NCBI GenBank assembly: GCA_029959905.1
Contig: JASCNZ010000004.1
Coordinates: forward strand, 37,575 to 101,574
Origin: Microbacteriaceae bacterium PS02344
GTDB lineage: Bacteria > Actinomycetota > Actinomycetes > Actinomycetales > Microbacteriaceae
Length of the DNA stretch: 64,000 bases
Direction: 5' to 3'
This document shows, one piece after another, positions 32,923 through 41,196 of this stretch. A program made the position numbers and the translations under genes. The notes under the pieces were generated by a model, which saw only the letters and a program-made list of their open reading frames with translations, had not been told where the DNA came from and made no database searches. Each line of letters opens with the position of its first letter. Position 1 is the first letter of the stretch.

Positions 32923-34436
32923 CCGAAACCCGTCAGACCGCGAATCCCGAGACCGGGCCGTTCGCGGCCGGGAACGAACCGAAGAGCCCCTGGCCCGCCC
33001 TGTGGGCGCTCGTCATCGGCTTCTTCATGATCCTCGTCGACACGACGATCGTCTCGGTCGCGAACCCCGCGATCAAGGCCGCCCTCGACCCGAACACCAA
33101 CAACCTCGACAACGTCGTGTGGGTGACCAGCGCCTACCTGCTCACCTACGCCGTGCCGCTGCTCATCACCGGACGCCTCGGCGACCGCTTCGGCCCGAAG
33201 AACATCTACCTCATCGGCCTCGCGATCTTCACCGCGGCGTCCCTCTGGTGCGGTCTGTCGACCTCGCTCGAGGGACTCATCGCGGCGCGCGCCGTGCAGG
33301 GCCTCGGCGCGGCGTTCATGACCCCGCAGACCATGGCGGTCATCACCCGCACCTTCCCGCCCGAGCGCCGAGGAGCGGCCATGGGGCTGTGGGGTGCGAC
33401 CGCCGGTGTCGCGACGCTCGTCGGGCCGCTGCTCGGCGGTGTGCTCGTCGACGGACTCGGCTGGGAGTGGATCTTCTTCGTGAACCTGCCGGTCGGCGTG
33501 ATCGCGTTCGTCGCCGCATGGATCCTCGTGCCGCGACTGAAGACCCACCCGCACCGCTTCGACGTCCTCGGCGTGGTGCTGAGCGCCGTCGCGATCTTCC
33601 TCGTGGTCTTCGGGCTGCAGGAGGGTGAGAAGTACGACTGGGGCATCATCTGGGGACCGGTCTCGGTGTGGGGCATGATCATCGCGGGCATCGTGGTGCT
33701 GGCGATCTTCGTGCTGCAGCAGTGGAAGACGAAGAGCGAGGCGCTCGTGCCGCTCGAGCTCTTCCGCGACCGCAACTTCTCGGGCGCGAACATCGCGATC
33801 GCCGCGGTCGGCTTCACGGTGACGAGCATGTCGCTGCCGCTGATGTTCTTCCTGCAGACCGCCCGGGGCCTGACGCCGACGCAGTCGGCCCTGCTCATGA
33901 TCCCGACGGCGGTGCTCTCGGGCGTGCTCGCCCCGGTCGCGGGCAAGATCCTCGACCGCACCGATCCGCGTCTCATCCTCGTCCCCGGCCTGCTCGCGGT
34001 CTCCGGCGGTCTGTTCTGGTACTCGTCGCTGGTGAACATGGATACTCCGGTGTGGATGTTCCTGCTCCCCTCGGCCCTCATGGGCATCGGCAACGCCGGC
34101 ATGTGGGGTCCGCTCGCGACGACCGCCACCCGCCGCCTGCCAATGCGTCAGGCCGGCGCGGGCGCGGGCATCTACAACACCACCCGCACCATCGGGTCGG
34201 TGGTCGGGTCGGCGGCGATCGCGACCTTCATGCAGGCGCGCCTCGAGGCCAACCTGCCCGGGATGGACGACGCGTCGGGCGCGATCGGTGCCGGTGGGGG
34301 AACCCTGCCGGACGCCGTGGCCGAGGGCTTCTCGGCGGGAATGTCGCAGGCGATCCTGCTCCCCGCCTGTGCGATCCTCGTGGCGCTGATCGCCTCGCTC
34401 TTCCTGCGCGGTGCGCCGAAGCATCCGGCGTCGTGA
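32919..34436 (+). CDS. MFS drug exporter, DHA2 (EmrB/QacA) family
   Basis: 505 aa and about 14 membrane segments. Family motifs are ILVDTTIVSVANPAI near residue 37 (motif D1), GRLGDRFGPKNIYL near 85 (motif A) and GAAMGLWGATAGVATLVGP near 148 (motif C, GxxxGPxxGG in GPLLGG). DHA2 exporters use the proton gradient to expel drugs or cationic compounds. ATGA coupling to padR shows that expression is tied to that repressor. Substrate not predictable. Confidence 0.92.
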   Translation: MTETRQTANPETGPFAAGNEPKSPWPALWALVIGFFMILVDTTIVSVANPAIKAALDPNTNNLDNVVWVTSAYLLTYAVPLLITGRLGDRFGPKNIYLIGLAIFTAASLWCGLSTSLEGLIAARAVQGLGAAFMTPQTMAVITRTFPPERRGAAMGLWGATAGVATLVGPLLGGVLVDGLGWEWIFFVNLPVGVIAFVAAWILVPRLKTHPHRFDVLGVVLSAVAIFLVVFGLQEGEKYDWGIIWGPVSVWGMIIAGIVVLAIFVLQQWKTKSEALVPLELFRDRNFSGANIAIAAVGFTVTSMSLPLMFFLQTARGLTPTQSALLMIPTAVLSGVLAPVAGKILDRTDPRLILVPGLLAVSGGLFWYSSLVNMDTPVWMFLLPSALMGIGNAGMWGPLATTATRRLPMRQAGAGAGIYNTTRTIGSVVGSAAIATFMQARLEANLPGMDDASGAIGAGGGTLPDAVAEGFSAGMSQAILLPACAILVALIASLFLRGAPKHPAS

Positions 34437-34443
34437 CCCCGCA

Positions 34444-34471
34444 CCCGCTCCTCCCGCCGGGCGGGAGCGGG
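34444..34471 (+). terminator. GC-rich hairpin after the exporter gene
   Basis: CCCGCTCCTCCCGCC pairs with GGCGGGAGCGGG (34460-34471), with a small bulge. No T-run follows, so termination is only plausible. Confidence 0.4.
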
Positions 34472-34551
34472 GCGGGGCTGCGTGCGAGCGGCGACTAAGG
34501 TAGGTGGGCGGCGATCGTCCGGTCGTCATCCCGACCCGAGGAGCACCCGTC

Positions 34552-36027
34552 GTGATGCGAACCCCCTCTTCCCTGCGCGAGCGGCTGCGGCAGCTCGGCC
34601 GCACGACGAGCGCGATCGCGCTCACGGCGCTCGTGGCGGGCGCCTCGCTGTTCGGAGCCGCTGCACCCGCGAGCGCCGCCGGTGACGGCGAGACGTACGT
34701 GATCGGCACCGACACGACCTTCGCCCCGTTCGAGTTCACGAACGCCGACGGCGAGCTCGTCGGCATCGACATGGACCTGCTGCGCGCGATCGCCGAAGAC
34801 CAGGGCTTCGAGGTCGAGATCCGTCAGCTCGGGTTCGACGCCGCTGTGCAGGCGCTGCAGGCCAATCAGGTGGATGCCGTCATGGCGGGCATGTCGATCA
34901 CCGACGAGCGCAAGCAGGCGTTCGACTTCAGCGACCCGTACTTCACCTCGGGCATCCAGCTCGGCGTGCTCGAAGCGAGCGATGTCGAGTCGCTCGACGA
35001 CCTCGACGGCAAGACCGTCGCGGTGAAGACCGGCACGCAGGGCCAGACCTTCGCCGAGGAGAACCAGGAGGAGTACGGCTTCGACATCGCGCCGTACTCC
35101 GACACGACCGACATGGTCGACGCCGTGAAGGCCGGTCAGGCCGTCGGCTACTTCGAGGACTTCCCGGTGCTCGCCTACGGCATCCAGCAAGGCTCCGGCT
35201 TCCGTCTGGTGGGCGAGCCCGAACTCGGCGGCGAGTACGGCTTCGCGGTGAACAAGGGACTCAACCCCGAGCTCCTCGAGATGTTCAACGCGGGCCTGGC
35301 GAACCTGCAGGAGTCGGGCGAATACGACGAGATCGTCGACACGTACCTCAGCGGCGAGGCATCCGAGCAGCCCACCGACATCGTCTCCGTCGCGGTGAAG
35401 TACTGGCCGCAGCTCATGCAGGGCCTCTGGCTCACGATCCTGTCGACGCTGGTCGCGCTCGTGGCCGCGTTCATCCTGGGCATCGTGTTCGGGTTCGGTC
35501 GGCTCTCGCGGTTCCTGCCGTTCCGCTGGCTCGCGACCGCGTACGTCTTCGTCTTCCGCGGCACGCCGATCCTGGTGCAGGCCTTCTTCGTCTTCTTCGC
35601 GATCCCGCAGCTCTTCCCCGGTCTCACGTTCAACCCGTTCGTGGCGGGCGCGATCACGCTCTCGCTCAACACCGGCGCGTACATGACCGAGATCATCCGC
35701 GGCGGCATCCAGGCCGTCGACCCCGGCCAGAACGAGGCCTCGCGCTCGCTCGGTCTGGGTCATTGGAAGACCATGCAGAAGGTCGTGCTTCCGCAGGCGT
35801 TCCGCATCATGATCCCGTCGTTCGTGAACCAGGGCATCATCACCCTCAAGGACACGTCGCTCATCAGCGTCATCGGCCTCGCCGAGCTGACGTTCCAGTC
35901 GCGGCAGATCATCGCCTCGACATACCTGTCGGCGCAGGTGCTGACGATCGTCGCCATCATCTACTTCGTCGTGATCACGCTGTTGACGCTGCTCGCGAAC
36001 CGCCTGGAGAGGACGTTCAACGCATGA
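34552..36027 (+). CDS. Polar amino acid ABC transporter, binding protein fused to permease (GlnP-like)
   Basis: 491 aa. A Sec signal peptide (to about residue 43; hydrophobic [20 protein letters not shown]) is followed by a family 3 amino-acid-binding domain ([40 protein letters not shown]) up to about 275, then a His/Glu/Gln-type permease domain with membrane spans from about 290 and an EAA loop [20 protein letters not shown] near 405. GlnP of Lactococcus has the same fused plan. GTG 34552 was chosen since GAGGAG is 8 bases upstream; ATG 34555 is one codon later. It couples by ATGA to the ATPase gene. The substrate is probably glutamine, glutamate or another polar amino acid. Confidence 0.9.
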   Translation: MMRTPSSLRERLRQLGRTTSAIALTALVAGASLFGAAAPASAAGDGETYVIGTDTTFAPFEFTNADGELVGIDMDLLRAIAEDQGFEVEIRQLGFDAAVQALQANQVDAVMAGMSITDERKQAFDFSDPYFTSGIQLGVLEASDVESLDDLDGKTVAVKTGTQGQTFAEENQEEYGFDIAPYSDTTDMVDAVKAGQAVGYFEDFPVLAYGIQQGSGFRLVGEPELGGEYGFAVNKGLNPELLEMFNAGLANLQESGEYDEIVDTYLSGEASEQPTDIVSVAVKYWPQLMQGLWLTILSTLVALVAAFILGIVFGFGRLSRFLPFRWLATAYVFVFRGTPILVQAFFVFFAIPQLFPGLTFNPFVAGAITLSLNTGAYMTEIIRGGIQAVDPGQNEASRSLGLGHWKTMQKVVLPQAFRIMIPSFVNQGIITLKDTSLISVIGLAELTFQSRQIIASTYLSAQVLTIVAIIYFVVITLLTLLANRLERTFNA

Positions 36028-36752
36028 GCAAGATCGCCGTGCAGGACCTGCACAAGTCGTTCGGGAGCAACGAGGTGCTCAAGGGCATCGACCTGACCGT
36101 CGACGACGGCGAGGTCGTCGCCGTGATCGGCCCGTCCGGTTCGGGCAAGTCGACGCTGCTGCGCTGCCTCAACAAGCTCGAGGAGCCCACGTCCGGCCAC
36201 GTCGTGATCGACGGCGTCGACCTGACCGACAAGAGCGTGAAGCTCGACGAGGTGCGCCAGCGCATCGGCATGGTCTTCCAGCACTTCAACCTGTTCCCGC
36301 ACATGACCGTGCTCGAGAACATCACCCTCGCCCCCATCGAGCTGGGTCGTCTGTCGAAGTCGAAGGCGCGCGAGCGCGCCCTGGCGCTGCTCGACCGGGT
36401 CGGGCTGTCGGAGAAGGCGGATGCCAAGCCGGCCTCGCTCTCTGGAGGGCAGAAGCAGCGCGTGGCGATCGCGCGTGCGCTCGCGATGGACCCCGAGATC
36501 ATGCTGTTCGACGAGGCCACCAGCGCGCTCGACCCCGAGATGGTGGGCGAGGTGCTGCAGGTGATCCGCGACCTCGCCGAGGGCGGCATGACCATGGTGC
36601 TCGTCACGCACGAGATGGGCTTCGCTCGCGAGGTCTCCGACCGCACGGTCTTCATGGACGGTGGCGTGGTGGTCGAGGAGGCCGTTCCCGCCGAGCTGTT
36701 CGGAGCTCCGAAGAACGAGCGTCTGCGGGAGTTCCTCTCGAAGGTGCTGTAG
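36024..36752 (+). CDS. Polar amino acid ABC transporter ATPase (GlnQ-like)
   Basis: 242 aa. Walker [10 protein letters not shown] at 40-48, Q-loop [14 protein letters not shown], signature [15 protein letters not shown] near 145, Walker [15 protein letters not shown] near 165, and H-loop [11 protein letters not shown]. The usual Pro after FDE is Ala here (FDEATSALD instead of FDEPTSALD), which is probably harmless. The start is in the ATGA overlap with the fused binding-permease gene, so both form a complete importer. Confidence 0.95.
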   Translation: MSKIAVQDLHKSFGSNEVLKGIDLTVDDGEVVAVIGPSGSGKSTLLRCLNKLEEPTSGHVVIDGVDLTDKSVKLDEVRQRIGMVFQHFNLFPHMTVLENITLAPIELGRLSKSKARERALALLDRVGLSEKADAKPASLSGGQKQRVAIARALAMDPEIMLFDEATSALDPEMVGEVLQVIRDLAEGGMTMVLVTHEMGFAREVSDRTVFMDGGVVVEEAVPAELFGAPKNERLREFLSKVL

Positions 36753-37108
36753 CCCTTCCGGCATCCGTCGACGGACGCCCGGGCACAACTTCGGAGTTCG
36801 CGGGCGACAACACCACCCGCCCGAGGCACAACTTCGGAGTTCGCGGTCGACACACCGCCCGCCCGAGGCACAACTTCGGAGTTCGCGGGCGACACACCGC
36901 GAGCCCGAGGCACAACTTCGGAGTTCGCGGGCGACACGCCGGGACGGATGCCTGCAGTGCGGCGCGTCGCGGCGGCTCTCCGAAGTTGGGTCGGCTCGGC
37001 GGCGGCTCTCCGAAGTTGGGGCGGCTCGGAGGCGGCTCTCCGAAGTTGTGCCAGCTGCGAGGCGGCTCCGAAGTTGTGTCGACGGGCGGGACCTGATGGG
37101 GTGGGTCG
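36753..37108. other. 356-bp gap filled by the CAACTTCGGAG array
   Basis: Between the glnQ-like gene and GNAT. Reading frames across it encode low-complexity repeats on the minus strand (for example PRTPKLCLG), an effect of the DNA repeat and not a gene. See the next entry for the repeat itself. Confidence 0.7.
36783..37076. repeat. Array of four direct and four inverted CAACTTCGGAG units
   Basis: CAACTTCGGAG with flanks (GCACAACTTCGGAGTTCGCG) begins at 36783, 36826, 36868 and 36910 (period 42-43 bp). The inverse CTCCGAAGTTG begins at 36978, 37008, 37038 and 37066 (period 28-30 bp). The centre is 36921-36977. The two halves can fold into one large branched stem. Flanking bases of the two halves differ in period, so each half expanded by its own duplication. 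Confidence 0.92.
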
Positions 37109-37639
37109 ATGACCGTTCGTCTCGTTCGTCCGACTTCTGACCTCTTCGACTCGTGGGCCTCGGCCGTCGCCGAGTTCGGTGACGGGCACGTCGACGGATC
37201 GGGTCTCACGGCGCCGGTCACCCCCGACCGCGCCACGCTCGCGGCGTTGATCTCGGATGCCGAGCGCCTCGCCGACACCTCCATCGCGCCGCCCGAGGAT
37301 CGGGTGCACAACGACCTGTACTGGGTGGTCGACGGCGAGGAGGTGGTCGGGTTCCTGTCGTTCCGCCACGCGCTCAACGAGTGGCTCGCCGAGGCCGGCG
37401 GGCACATCGGCTACGCCGTGCGGCCGTCGCGGCGCCGGCAGGGCATCGCCTCGGCGGCGCTGCGGTCGGGTATCGAGCGCGCCCGTGAACTCGGCCTCGA
37501 CCGGGTGCTGCTCACCTGCGCTGTCGACAACGAAGGCTCGTACCGCACGATCGAGCGCGCGGGCGGCGTACTGCAGGACGTCAGCGATCAGTCGGCGCGA
37601 GGCATGGGGATGCTCCGCCGCTACTGGATCACGCTCTAG
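37109..37639 (+). CDS. GNAT-family N-acetyltransferase
   Basis: 176 aa. The acetyl-CoA motif A is GYAVRPSRRRQGIASAALRS near residue 105 (R/QxxGxA/G form), followed by ARELGLDRVLLTCAVDNEGS and YRTIERAGGV. The C-terminal YWITL is typical of small-molecule acetyltransferases that resemble YjdJ/YP_ relatives. The substrate is unknown. It starts 33 bp after the repeat array. Confidence 0.85.
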   Translation: MTVRLVRPTSDLFDSWASAVAEFGDGHVDGSGLTAPVTPDRATLAALISDAERLADTSIAPPEDRVHNDLYWVVDGEEVVGFLSFRHALNEWLAEAGGHIGYAVRPSRRRQGIASAALRSGIERARELGLDRVLLTCAVDNEGSYRTIERAGGVLQDVSDQSARGMGMLRRYWITL

Positions 37640-37670
37640 CCGCCGCGCCCCTCGCGCTGTCGCAGGCTCG

Positions 37671-37711
37671 ATCGTCCGGACACGTTCGGACGGTGTCCGG
37701 GATCGTCCGGA
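37671..37711 (+). promoter_or_regulatory. GTCCGGA element cluster before the Hsp70 gene
   Basis: ATCGTCCGGA occurs at 37671-37680 and 37702-37711, 31 bp apart (three helical turns). CGGACGGTGTCCG between them (37688-37700) is an inverted repeat of the same core. It may be the operator for the Hsp70/AAA+ gene set. No known regulator motif fits exactly. Confidence 0.45.
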
Positions 37712-37832
37712 ATACCGCGGACGCGTCATCCGCGCCCCCGCGCGCTCCTTAGCGTGATTCCCGGCGCGATCGTCTCACCCGGGACTCCGCGCCGCAGGAG
37801 CAGCGGCCGTGCCGCGGACGGAAGGGGCGACG

Positions 37833-39476
37833 GTGGGACGAGCTGTCGGCATTGATCTCGGGACGACGTACTCGGCGGTGGCCATCGTCGACGAGTCGGG
37901 GGCGCCCGTGATTCTGAGGGATGCCGAAGGTCGGGCCACGACGCCCTCCGTCGTGCTCTTCGAGACCGCGGGCGGGGCGGATGCACCGATCGTGGGGCAC
38001 GAGGCGAAGCAGCAGGCCGGGGTGCGTCCGGACGACGTGGTGCAGCACGTCAAACGGCACATGGGGGACCCCAGCTGGCGGTACGACTCGCCGGGGGACG
38101 AGCAGTACCGCCCCGAGGAGATCTCGGCGATCATCCTGCGCGCGCTCGTGCGGCGGGCCGAGGTGGCTCTGGGGGAGCCGATCGAGGACGTCGTCATCAC
38201 GGTGCCTGCGTACTTCGACGACTCGCGGCGCACGGCCACGAAGCAGGCGGGGGAGATCGCCGGGCTCAACGTGCTGCGCGTGTTGAACGAGCCGACGGCG
38301 GCGGCACTGTCGTATGGCGTCGCGGCGCAGACCGACGAGATCACGCTGGTGTACGACCTGGGCGGCGGCACCTTCGACGTGAGCATCCTGGGCATCGAGG
38401 GGAACGAGTTCGTCGTGCTGGCTACCGACGGCGACCGGAATCTGGGCGGGTTCGACTGGGACAACGCGCTGATGTCGCTCGTCGTGGCGGAGCTCGAGGA
38501 ACGTCATGGCGCGAGCGATTTCTACGACGACCTGGATGCGGTGGCCGCGCTGCGCGAGGCCGCTGAGCAGGCGAAACGTGCACTCTCGACCGTCGAATCG
38601 ACCGAAATCGTCGTCGAGCACGGCGGCGCCGAGCGTCGCGTGGGGGTGACGCGCGAGCAGTTCGAGACGGCGACGCGATCGCTGGTGCGGCGGACGCAGG
38701 AGCTCGTCGAAGACACGCTCGATGCGGCGGGGATCGGCTGGGGGGACGTCTCGAACGTGGTGCTCGTGGGCGGATCGACACGGATGCCGGCCGTCCGGTC
38801 GCTCATCGAGCGCCTGGCGGGCCGCGCGCCGGTGGAGGGCGTCGATCCCGACCTGTCGGTGGCGCTCGGCGCCGCGATCCAGGCGGCCCTGGTGGGCGGG
38901 CAGCCGCCCGCGGGGTTGGCCGACCTGCACATCGCCGACGTCACCTCGCACGCTCTCGGAACGCTCGCGCTCGACGAGGACGAGAACGAGCGCAACTGGG
39001 TGCTCATCGAGAAGAACACCAAGGTGCCGGCGCAGGGGGTGAACGTGCTGTCGACGCGCGGCCCGCGCACGCGGCTCGTCGTCACCGTGACCCAGGGCGA
39101 CGACCCCGACCCCGACTTCGCGACCGTGATCGGCGAGGGCGTCGTCGAGCTCGACGAGGAGTGGCCGGCGGGCGTCGACTTCGCCGTGGTCTACCGCTAC
39201 GACGCCGACCAGACGGTGACGGTCGAGATCTACCGGCTTCCCGACGACCTCTACGTGGGCGCCTTCTCGATCGAGCGCGTCGCCAACCTCACCGCCGAGA
39301 GGGTCGAGGAGGCGGTCGAGCGCATCGACCGCCTCGCCGAGCCGACACCCGTCGTGGCGCCCGCGCCCTCGGCTCCCGCCGTCGCGTTGAAGCCGGCGGC
39401 CCTTCCCCGCAGCATCCCCACCCCGCAGACGACCGCATCCGCGACGTCCGCCACGCCCGCGCCGTCCGCGCGCTAG
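37833..39476 (+). CDS. Hsp70-family protein with short substrate domain, no lid
   Basis: 547 aa. The nucleotide domain is complete: GIDLGTTYSAVAIVDE at the start, NVLRVLNEPTAAALSYGV near 150, VYDLGGGTFDVSIL near 172 and VVLVGGSTRMPAVRSLI near 310. The linker and beta substrate domain (ADVTSHALGTLALDEDENER, then two beta-rich stretches) run to about 490. The helical lid of DnaK is missing and is replaced by an Ala/Pro-rich tail (PVVAPAPSAPAVALKPAALP). GTG 37833 was chosen since GAAGGGG is 5-6 bases upstream; GTG 37809 is an alternative. It begins a four-gene block with a J-like protein and an AAA+ protein, so a dedicated chaperone role is likely, different from the housekeeping DnaK. Confidence 0.9.
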   Translation: MGRAVGIDLGTTYSAVAIVDESGAPVILRDAEGRATTPSVVLFETAGGADAPIVGHEAKQQAGVRPDDVVQHVKRHMGDPSWRYDSPGDEQYRPEEISAIILRALVRRAEVALGEPIEDVVITVPAYFDDSRRTATKQAGEIAGLNVLRVLNEPTAAALSYGVAAQTDEITLVYDLGGGTFDVSILGIEGNEFVVLATDGDRNLGGFDWDNALMSLVVAELEERHGASDFYDDLDAVAALREAAEQAKRALSTVESTEIVVEHGGAERRVGVTREQFETATRSLVRRTQELVEDTLDAAGIGWGDVSNVVLVGGSTRMPAVRSLIERLAGRAPVEGVDPDLSVALGAAIQAALVGGQPPAGLADLHIADVTSHALGTLALDEDENERNWVLIEKNTKVPAQGVNVLSTRGPRTRLVVTVTQGDDPDPDFATVIGEGVVELDEEWPAGVDFAVVYRYDADQTVTVEIYRLPDDLYVGAFSIERVANLTAERVEEAVERIDRLAEPTPVVAPAPSAPAVALKPAALPRSIPTPQTTASATSATPAPSAR

Positions 39477-39511
39477 GGCCGACACCCCTCCCGAACTGAG
39501 AGAAGAAGCGC

Positions 39512-40972
39512 ATGAGTGTGACTGCTCCTGTGGTCGACGACTACTACACGCTGTTCGACATCGATGCGGCCGCCGATGCCGACACGATCCGCGCCGGGCT
39601 GAAGGCGGCCCGACGCAAGTGGCGGCAGATGACCGGCTCGCCCGACAAGAATCGCGCGCGCACCGCCGAGCAGCGCATGGAGCAGATCGAGGCGGCCGAG
39701 ACCACTCTGCTCGACGAATCCGCCCGGGCCGCGTACGACCGCGAGCTCACGGCGGCCCGCAGCGCGCCCGCCGCGGCGGCGCCCGCGGCACCCGAGCCGG
39801 TCGCGAGCGGCTGGGGGGAGCGCGCGAAGGCCTATTACGACGCCGGTGACGTGCGCAACGCCTTCCTGGCGGCGAAGAAGGGGACCGACGCCGACCCGGC
39901 GGGGCTGCTGGCCTGGTTCGTCTACGTCTGGGCGGCCACCGACCTGAAGCGCCATGAAGACGCCGACTTCGCGTCGGCCGAGCTGGTGCATCGGATGCCC
40001 GGCGACCCCGTGCCGCTGGAGATGCGCGCCGGGGTGCTCGACGGCATGGGCCGGTACGCCGAGGCCGAGCGCGCCTTCCGCGAGGCCGTGGCACTCGCCC
40101 CGGCGAACCCGTACTACCAGGGTCGCGCCGCGTGGGCGATGCTCGACCAGGGCCGGGTCGACGAGGCCGTGCGCGAGGCGTGGACCCTCGTCGACCGGTT
40201 CCCCGACGACACGTTCGCGCTCAAGGTGCTGCGTGCGGCCGCGGAGTACCTGCGCGACCGCAAGCGGCCGACGGATGCGCTCGCCCTCGCAGGGTCGATC
40301 CTCGGCCGGTTCCCCGGCGACCGCGACGCCGTGCTGCTCGTCGTGCTGGCCGTGCAGGACATCGAGGCCGCGGGCGACATCCGCACGGCGGTCGCCGAGG
40401 CGTGGCGTCTGCACGATTCCTACCCCGACGACGAGCGCGCGCAGCGGCTCATGCGCTACGTGATCGCCGGGCTGCGCCAGCGCGGGATGGCGCGCGAGGC
40501 GCTCGCCGAGTCGCGCCGCCTGCTCGCCGCCCACCCGGGCGACGAGGAGGTGCGGGCGGCGTTCGCTCTGTCGCGCATCGCCGAGGCCGAGACGCGCCTC
40601 AGCCCGGCGGGACCCCGCAGCCACATCATCCTCAACAAGGCGCAGGCGACGTATTACGACGAGGCCATCCGCGAGATCGAGGCGATGGCGCCGCAGGATG
40701 CCGACGTTCGTCGGGCGCTCACGGGGATGCGGGAGTACCACACCGCGCAGACCAAGACGAAGGTGCAGCTGGGCCTCGGCAAGATCGTCCTGGCGATCGT
40801 GGCGGTCATCCTCCTCCTCGTCGGGCTCGCGAACATCGCCAGCGGTGGCTTCATCTGGCTGCTCTTCGGCGCCCTGCTCGCGTGGGCGTTCTGGGGTCTC
40901 GCATTCCGCAAGCAGTACCAGCTGAACTACAAGGCCGCCGACCCCGCGAACCGCACGAAGGGCCTGCGATGA
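39512..40972 (+). CDS. J-like TPR membrane protein with SPD in place of HPD
   Basis: 486 aa. Residues 8-80 resemble a J-domain (YYTLFDIDAAADADTIRAGL, then the loop TGSPDKNRA and helix RMEQIEAAETTLLDESARAA YDREL). The invariant HPD loop reads SPD, so the His that activates Hsp70 is absent. Residues ~100-370 are TPR-like helical repeats (AKAYYDAGDVRNAFLAAKKG; MGRYAEAERAFREAVALAPA). Two membrane spans are near 425-445 and 448-466 (VLAIVAVILLLVGLANIASG). It follows the Hsp70 gene by 35 bp and overlaps the small membrane gene by ATGA. It probably anchors or recruits the Hsp70 at the membrane; the SPD change argues for docking without normal ATPase stimulation. Confidence 0.8.
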   Translation: MSVTAPVVDDYYTLFDIDAAADADTIRAGLKAARRKWRQMTGSPDKNRARTAEQRMEQIEAAETTLLDESARAAYDRELTAARSAPAAAAPAAPEPVASGWGERAKAYYDAGDVRNAFLAAKKGTDADPAGLLAWFVYVWAATDLKRHEDADFASAELVHRMPGDPVPLEMRAGVLDGMGRYAEAERAFREAVALAPANPYYQGRAAWAMLDQGRVDEAVREAWTLVDRFPDDTFALKVLRAAAEYLRDRKRPTDALALAGSILGRFPGDRDAVLLVVLAVQDIEAAGDIRTAVAEAWRLHDSYPDDERAQRLMRYVIAGLRQRGMAREALAESRRLLAAHPGDEEVRAAFALSRIAEAETRLSPAGPRSHIILNKAQATYYDEAIREIEAMAPQDADVRRALTGMREYHTAQTKTKVQLGLGKIVLAIVAVILLLVGLANIASGGFIWLLFGALLAWAFWGLAFRKQYQLNYKAADPANRTKGLR

Positions 40973-41196
40973 TCGAGCTGCTGCAGATCCTCGGATCGGT
41001 GTTCGCGCTGATCGGCGGATTCTTCCTGTTCCGCGCCCTCATCACCCCGCGTCGCTTCCGGGCGAAGCGTCCGTGGCTGTTCACCGCGGGCTGGGGCACC
41101 ATGGCCATCGCGGCGCTGTGCTTCTCGCTCGCGGGCGGCTGGATCCCCGACCTGTTCGTACCCGCCGAGGGCATGGCGCCCCCGGTGGCATTCTGA
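40969..41196 (+). CDS. Small two-span membrane protein of the chaperone block
   Basis: 75 aa. Two membrane segments (LLQILGSVFALIGGFFLFRA and WGTMAIAALCFSLAGGWIPD) flank a basic loop RRFRAKRP. It starts in an ATGA overlap with the J-like gene and ends next to the AAA+ gene. I do not recognise a family. It may be a subunit that holds the J-like protein or AAA+ protein at the membrane; this is context only. Confidence 0.75.
   Translation: MIELLQILGSVFALIGGFFLFRALITPRRFRAKRPWLFTAGWGTMAIAALCFSLAGGWIPDLFVPAEGMAPPVAF

Noticed and set aside
36783..37076. CRISPR array
   Set aside because: Core repeats are 11 bp, occur in two orientations, spacers are not unique and no cas gene is present.
36652..37729. 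Minus-strand proteins with PRTPKLCLG or PANSEVVP repeats
   Set aside because: These repeats come from the CAACTTCGGAG DNA array read in different frames; both flanking genes are on the plus strand and the frames have no ribosome site.
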